Positions 62,656 to 64,000 of a DNA stretch of 64,000 nucleotides are shown here, one piece after another; the stretch's first letter is position 1; every line of letters starts with the position of its first letter. Origin of the DNA: an uncultured Clostridia bacterium (lineage in GTDB: Bacteria > Bacillota > Clostridia > Oscillospirales > Ruminococcaceae); the NCBI GenBank assembly GCA_944386285.1, contig CALXAM010000020.1, positions 28,286 through 92,285 on the forward strand. Direction: 5' to 3'. The notes under the pieces were generated by a model. The model saw nothing but the letters and a program-made list of their open reading frames with translations, made no database searches and was not told the origin of the DNA. The position numbers and the translations under genes were made by a program.

Positions 62656-63708
62656 ATGGCAAAACATAGACTTGGCATCGTGGGCTTCGGCGGCATGGGC
62701 AACTGGCACCGTGAGCTGATTGAATCCGGCATTGAAAATTTGGAAATTGCCGGCATGTTTGATATTAAAGAAGAGCGTCAGGAAGCGGCACGCGCACTCG
62801 GCTACCGCGCATATGAAAGCCTTGACGCACTGCTCGCAGACGAAACCGTCGACATGATTTTGGTTTCTACACCGAACGACTGCCACAAACCGATTGCAAT
62901 CAAAGCAATGGAAGCCGGCAAAAACGTTGTGAGCGAAAAACCGGTTACCCTTTCGAGCGAATATCTGCTCGAAATGATCGACGCTTCAAAACGCACCGGC
63001 AAAATTTTCACTGTGCATCAAAACCGCCGTTGGGACGAAGATTTCCTGACCGTTAAAAAGCTGTATGACGAAAACGCACTCGGCGATGTGTTCAACATTG
63101 AATCGCGCGTGCACGGTTCCCGCGGCATTCCGGGTGACTGGCGCGGCAAAAAAGAACACGGCGGCGGCATGATGCTCGACTGGGGCGTTCATATCATCGA
63201 CCAGATGCTCATGATGGTCAAAGAGAAGATCACCTCGATTTACTGCAAAGTGAACCACGTCACAAACTACGAAGTTGACGACGGCTTTACGCTGATTCTC
63301 ACTTTCGAGAGCGGCAAAACCGCACTGTTAGAAGTCGGTACCAGCAACTTCATTGAACTGCCGCGCTGGTATATGCTCGGTGAAAACGGCAGTGTGCAGA
63401 TCGACGACTTTTTGGTTCACGGCAAAATCGTGCGCATTACCGACTGGGACAAAAACGACGCCGTTCCGGTCAAAACAGCGGCAGGTCTCACCAAAACAAT
63501 GGCACCGCGCACCGACGATACGATTCACACCGAACCGGTTGTCAAAGTCAATTCCGACATCAAAGATTTCTATCGCAACGTCATGGCTGCCATCGAGGGC
63601 AGGGAAGAACAGCTCATCAAACACGACGAGCTTCTGCGCGTCATGCGTGTGATGGAAACAGCACTGCGTTCGGCGGAACTCAATCAGGTTTTGCCGTTTG
63701 AACCGTAA
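62656..63708 (+). CDS. Gfo/Idh/MocA-family oxidoreductase (2)
   Basis: 350 residues. LGIVGFGGMGNWHRELI, EKPVTLSSEYLLEMI, HQNRRWDEDFLTV, and MMLDWGVHIIDQMLMM with Asp and His. A second oxidoreductase in one operon suggests an oxidise-then-reduce cycle at one sugar carbon with shared NAD, as in known 3-keto routes. AGAGG upstream. Confidence 0.92.
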   Translation: MAKHRLGIVGFGGMGNWHRELIESGIENLEIAGMFDIKEERQEAARALGYRAYESLDALLADETVDMILVSTPNDCHKPIAIKAMEAGKNVVSEKPVTLSSEYLLEMIDASKRTGKIFTVHQNRRWDEDFLTVKKLYDENALGDVFNIESRVHGSRGIPGDWRGKKEHGGGMMLDWGVHIIDQMLMMVKEKITSIYCKVNHVTNYEVDDGFTLILTFESGKTALLEVGTSNFIELPRWYMLGENGSVQIDDFLVHGKIVRITDWDKNDAVPVKTAAGLTKTMAPRTDDTIHTEPVVKVNSDIKDFYRNVMAAIEGREEQLIKHDELLRVMRVMETALRSAELNQVLPFEP

Positions 63709-63732
63709 TATAAAACAAGAAAGGAGCGCATG

Positions 63733-63907
63733 ATGAAACCGTTAAAACAAAAAGTCAGCATTACACTCGATGAGGATATCATCAAAAAGCTGCGTGTTCT
63801 TGCGGAGGATTGTGACCGCTCCCTTTCGCAATATTAACCTCGTATTAAAAGCCTATCTGCAAAAACACGACACAAAGTCAAAACCTCCGGCTAAGCCGGA
63901 GGCTTGA
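63733..63907 (+). pseudogene. Frameshifted ribbon-helix-helix (CopG/Arc-like) protein
   Basis: The frame starts MKPLKQKVSITLDEDIIKKL after AAGGAGCG and stops at TAA 63835-63837 after RSLSQY. In the +1 frame from 63833 the sequence continues INLVLKAYLQKH and ends at TGA 63905-63907. Joining the two restores the usual RHH ending SQYINLVLKAYL, so a 2-base loss in a TAT/AT stretch is the simplest reading. Such small proteins are DNA-binding antitoxins or mobile-element partners. Either a real defect or a sequencing error. Confidence 0.72.
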
Positions 63908-64000
63908 TTAGCCCTAGAAGGGCATTTTACAGACAATCCCCCTAAAGGGGGCCTGAAAAGGTCTGCCACCTGCATTACTTTCTCAGGCCACCCCTTAAGG
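63884..64000. repeat. Cluster of hairpins at the right edge, IS200/IS605-like end
   Basis: Four stems in 106 bases: 63884-63902 (CCTCCGGCT arm), 63911-63923 (GCCCT arm), 63938-63951 (CCCCCT arm), and 63950-63956 with 63983-63989 (GGCCTGA arm). Adjacent subterminal hairpins after an RHH gene fit the end of a single-strand transposon. The window stops here, so the element cannot be proven. Confidence 0.45.

Overview
The window looks like a chromosomal segment of a Clostridia-type Bacillota, probably a gut- or mucosa-associated member of the Oscillospirales or a relative. The taxonomic call is inference. It rests on the cell-shape locus (maf, mreBCD, mrdA, minD, mgsA) next to dut, zapA and a DUF4321 gene, on AAGGAG-type ribosome sites, on strong sigma-A promoters, and on the load of glycan-degrading genes. 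No tRNA, rRNA, CRISPR array or prophage was seen.

Layout. 0-13 kb: an AraC-type regulator (cut by the window edge) divergent from a URO-D-superfamily protein. Then come an XRE regulator, a NahK-like N-acetylhexosamine kinase and a sialidase-fold protein without a signal peptide. Next is a 1952-residue cell-wall-anchored GH85 endo-beta-N-acetylglucosaminidase, which together with its neighbours suggests N-glycan foraging. 11-16.4 kb: hisS and aspS with two membrane-protein genes downstream. 16.6-26.6 kb: mgsA, minD, mrdA, mreD, mreC, mreB, maf, a DUF4321 gene, dut, a U32/RlhA-like gene and zapA, all on the minus strand. 26.7-32.7 kb: a DUF1624 membrane protein, pyk, guaB and an AGCS symporter.

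34-40 kb: a MurNAc/amino-sugar salvage operon, murQ-murK-GNAT-(PIG-L/LmbE)-serine hydrolase-namZ, followed by cysK. None of its products has an obvious signal peptide. Together they could release MurNAc from imported muropeptide fragments, phosphorylate it and cleave its lactyl ether in the cytoplasm. 40.8-46.6 kb: a flavin-binding-type protein, comM and a heterodimeric ABC exporter. 47-51 kb: a GH20 hexosaminidase and a GH3 glycosidase under a promoter with a palindromic operator.

51.2-57.3 kb is visibly AT-rich. It holds an opine-dehydrogenase-family gene with a cytidylyltransferase/PLP-enzyme fusion behind a perfect consensus promoter, then (minus strand) a membrane-anchored transglutaminase-like protein, a pyrophosphate-type phosphofructokinase and a zinc-ribbon membrane protein. 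The fusion cassette is the strongest candidate for an undescribed pathway.

57.3-63.9 kb: an autoregulated LacI-family gene heads a tight operon of two Gfo/Idh/MocA oxidoreductases, a uridine-kinase-like P-loop kinase and three xylose-isomerase-like TIM barrels. This gene mix fits an oxidise-isomerise-reduce route for an unusual sugar, cyclitol or glycoside. The window ends in a frameshifted ribbon-helix-helix gene and a run of hairpins resembling the end of an IS200/IS605-type element.
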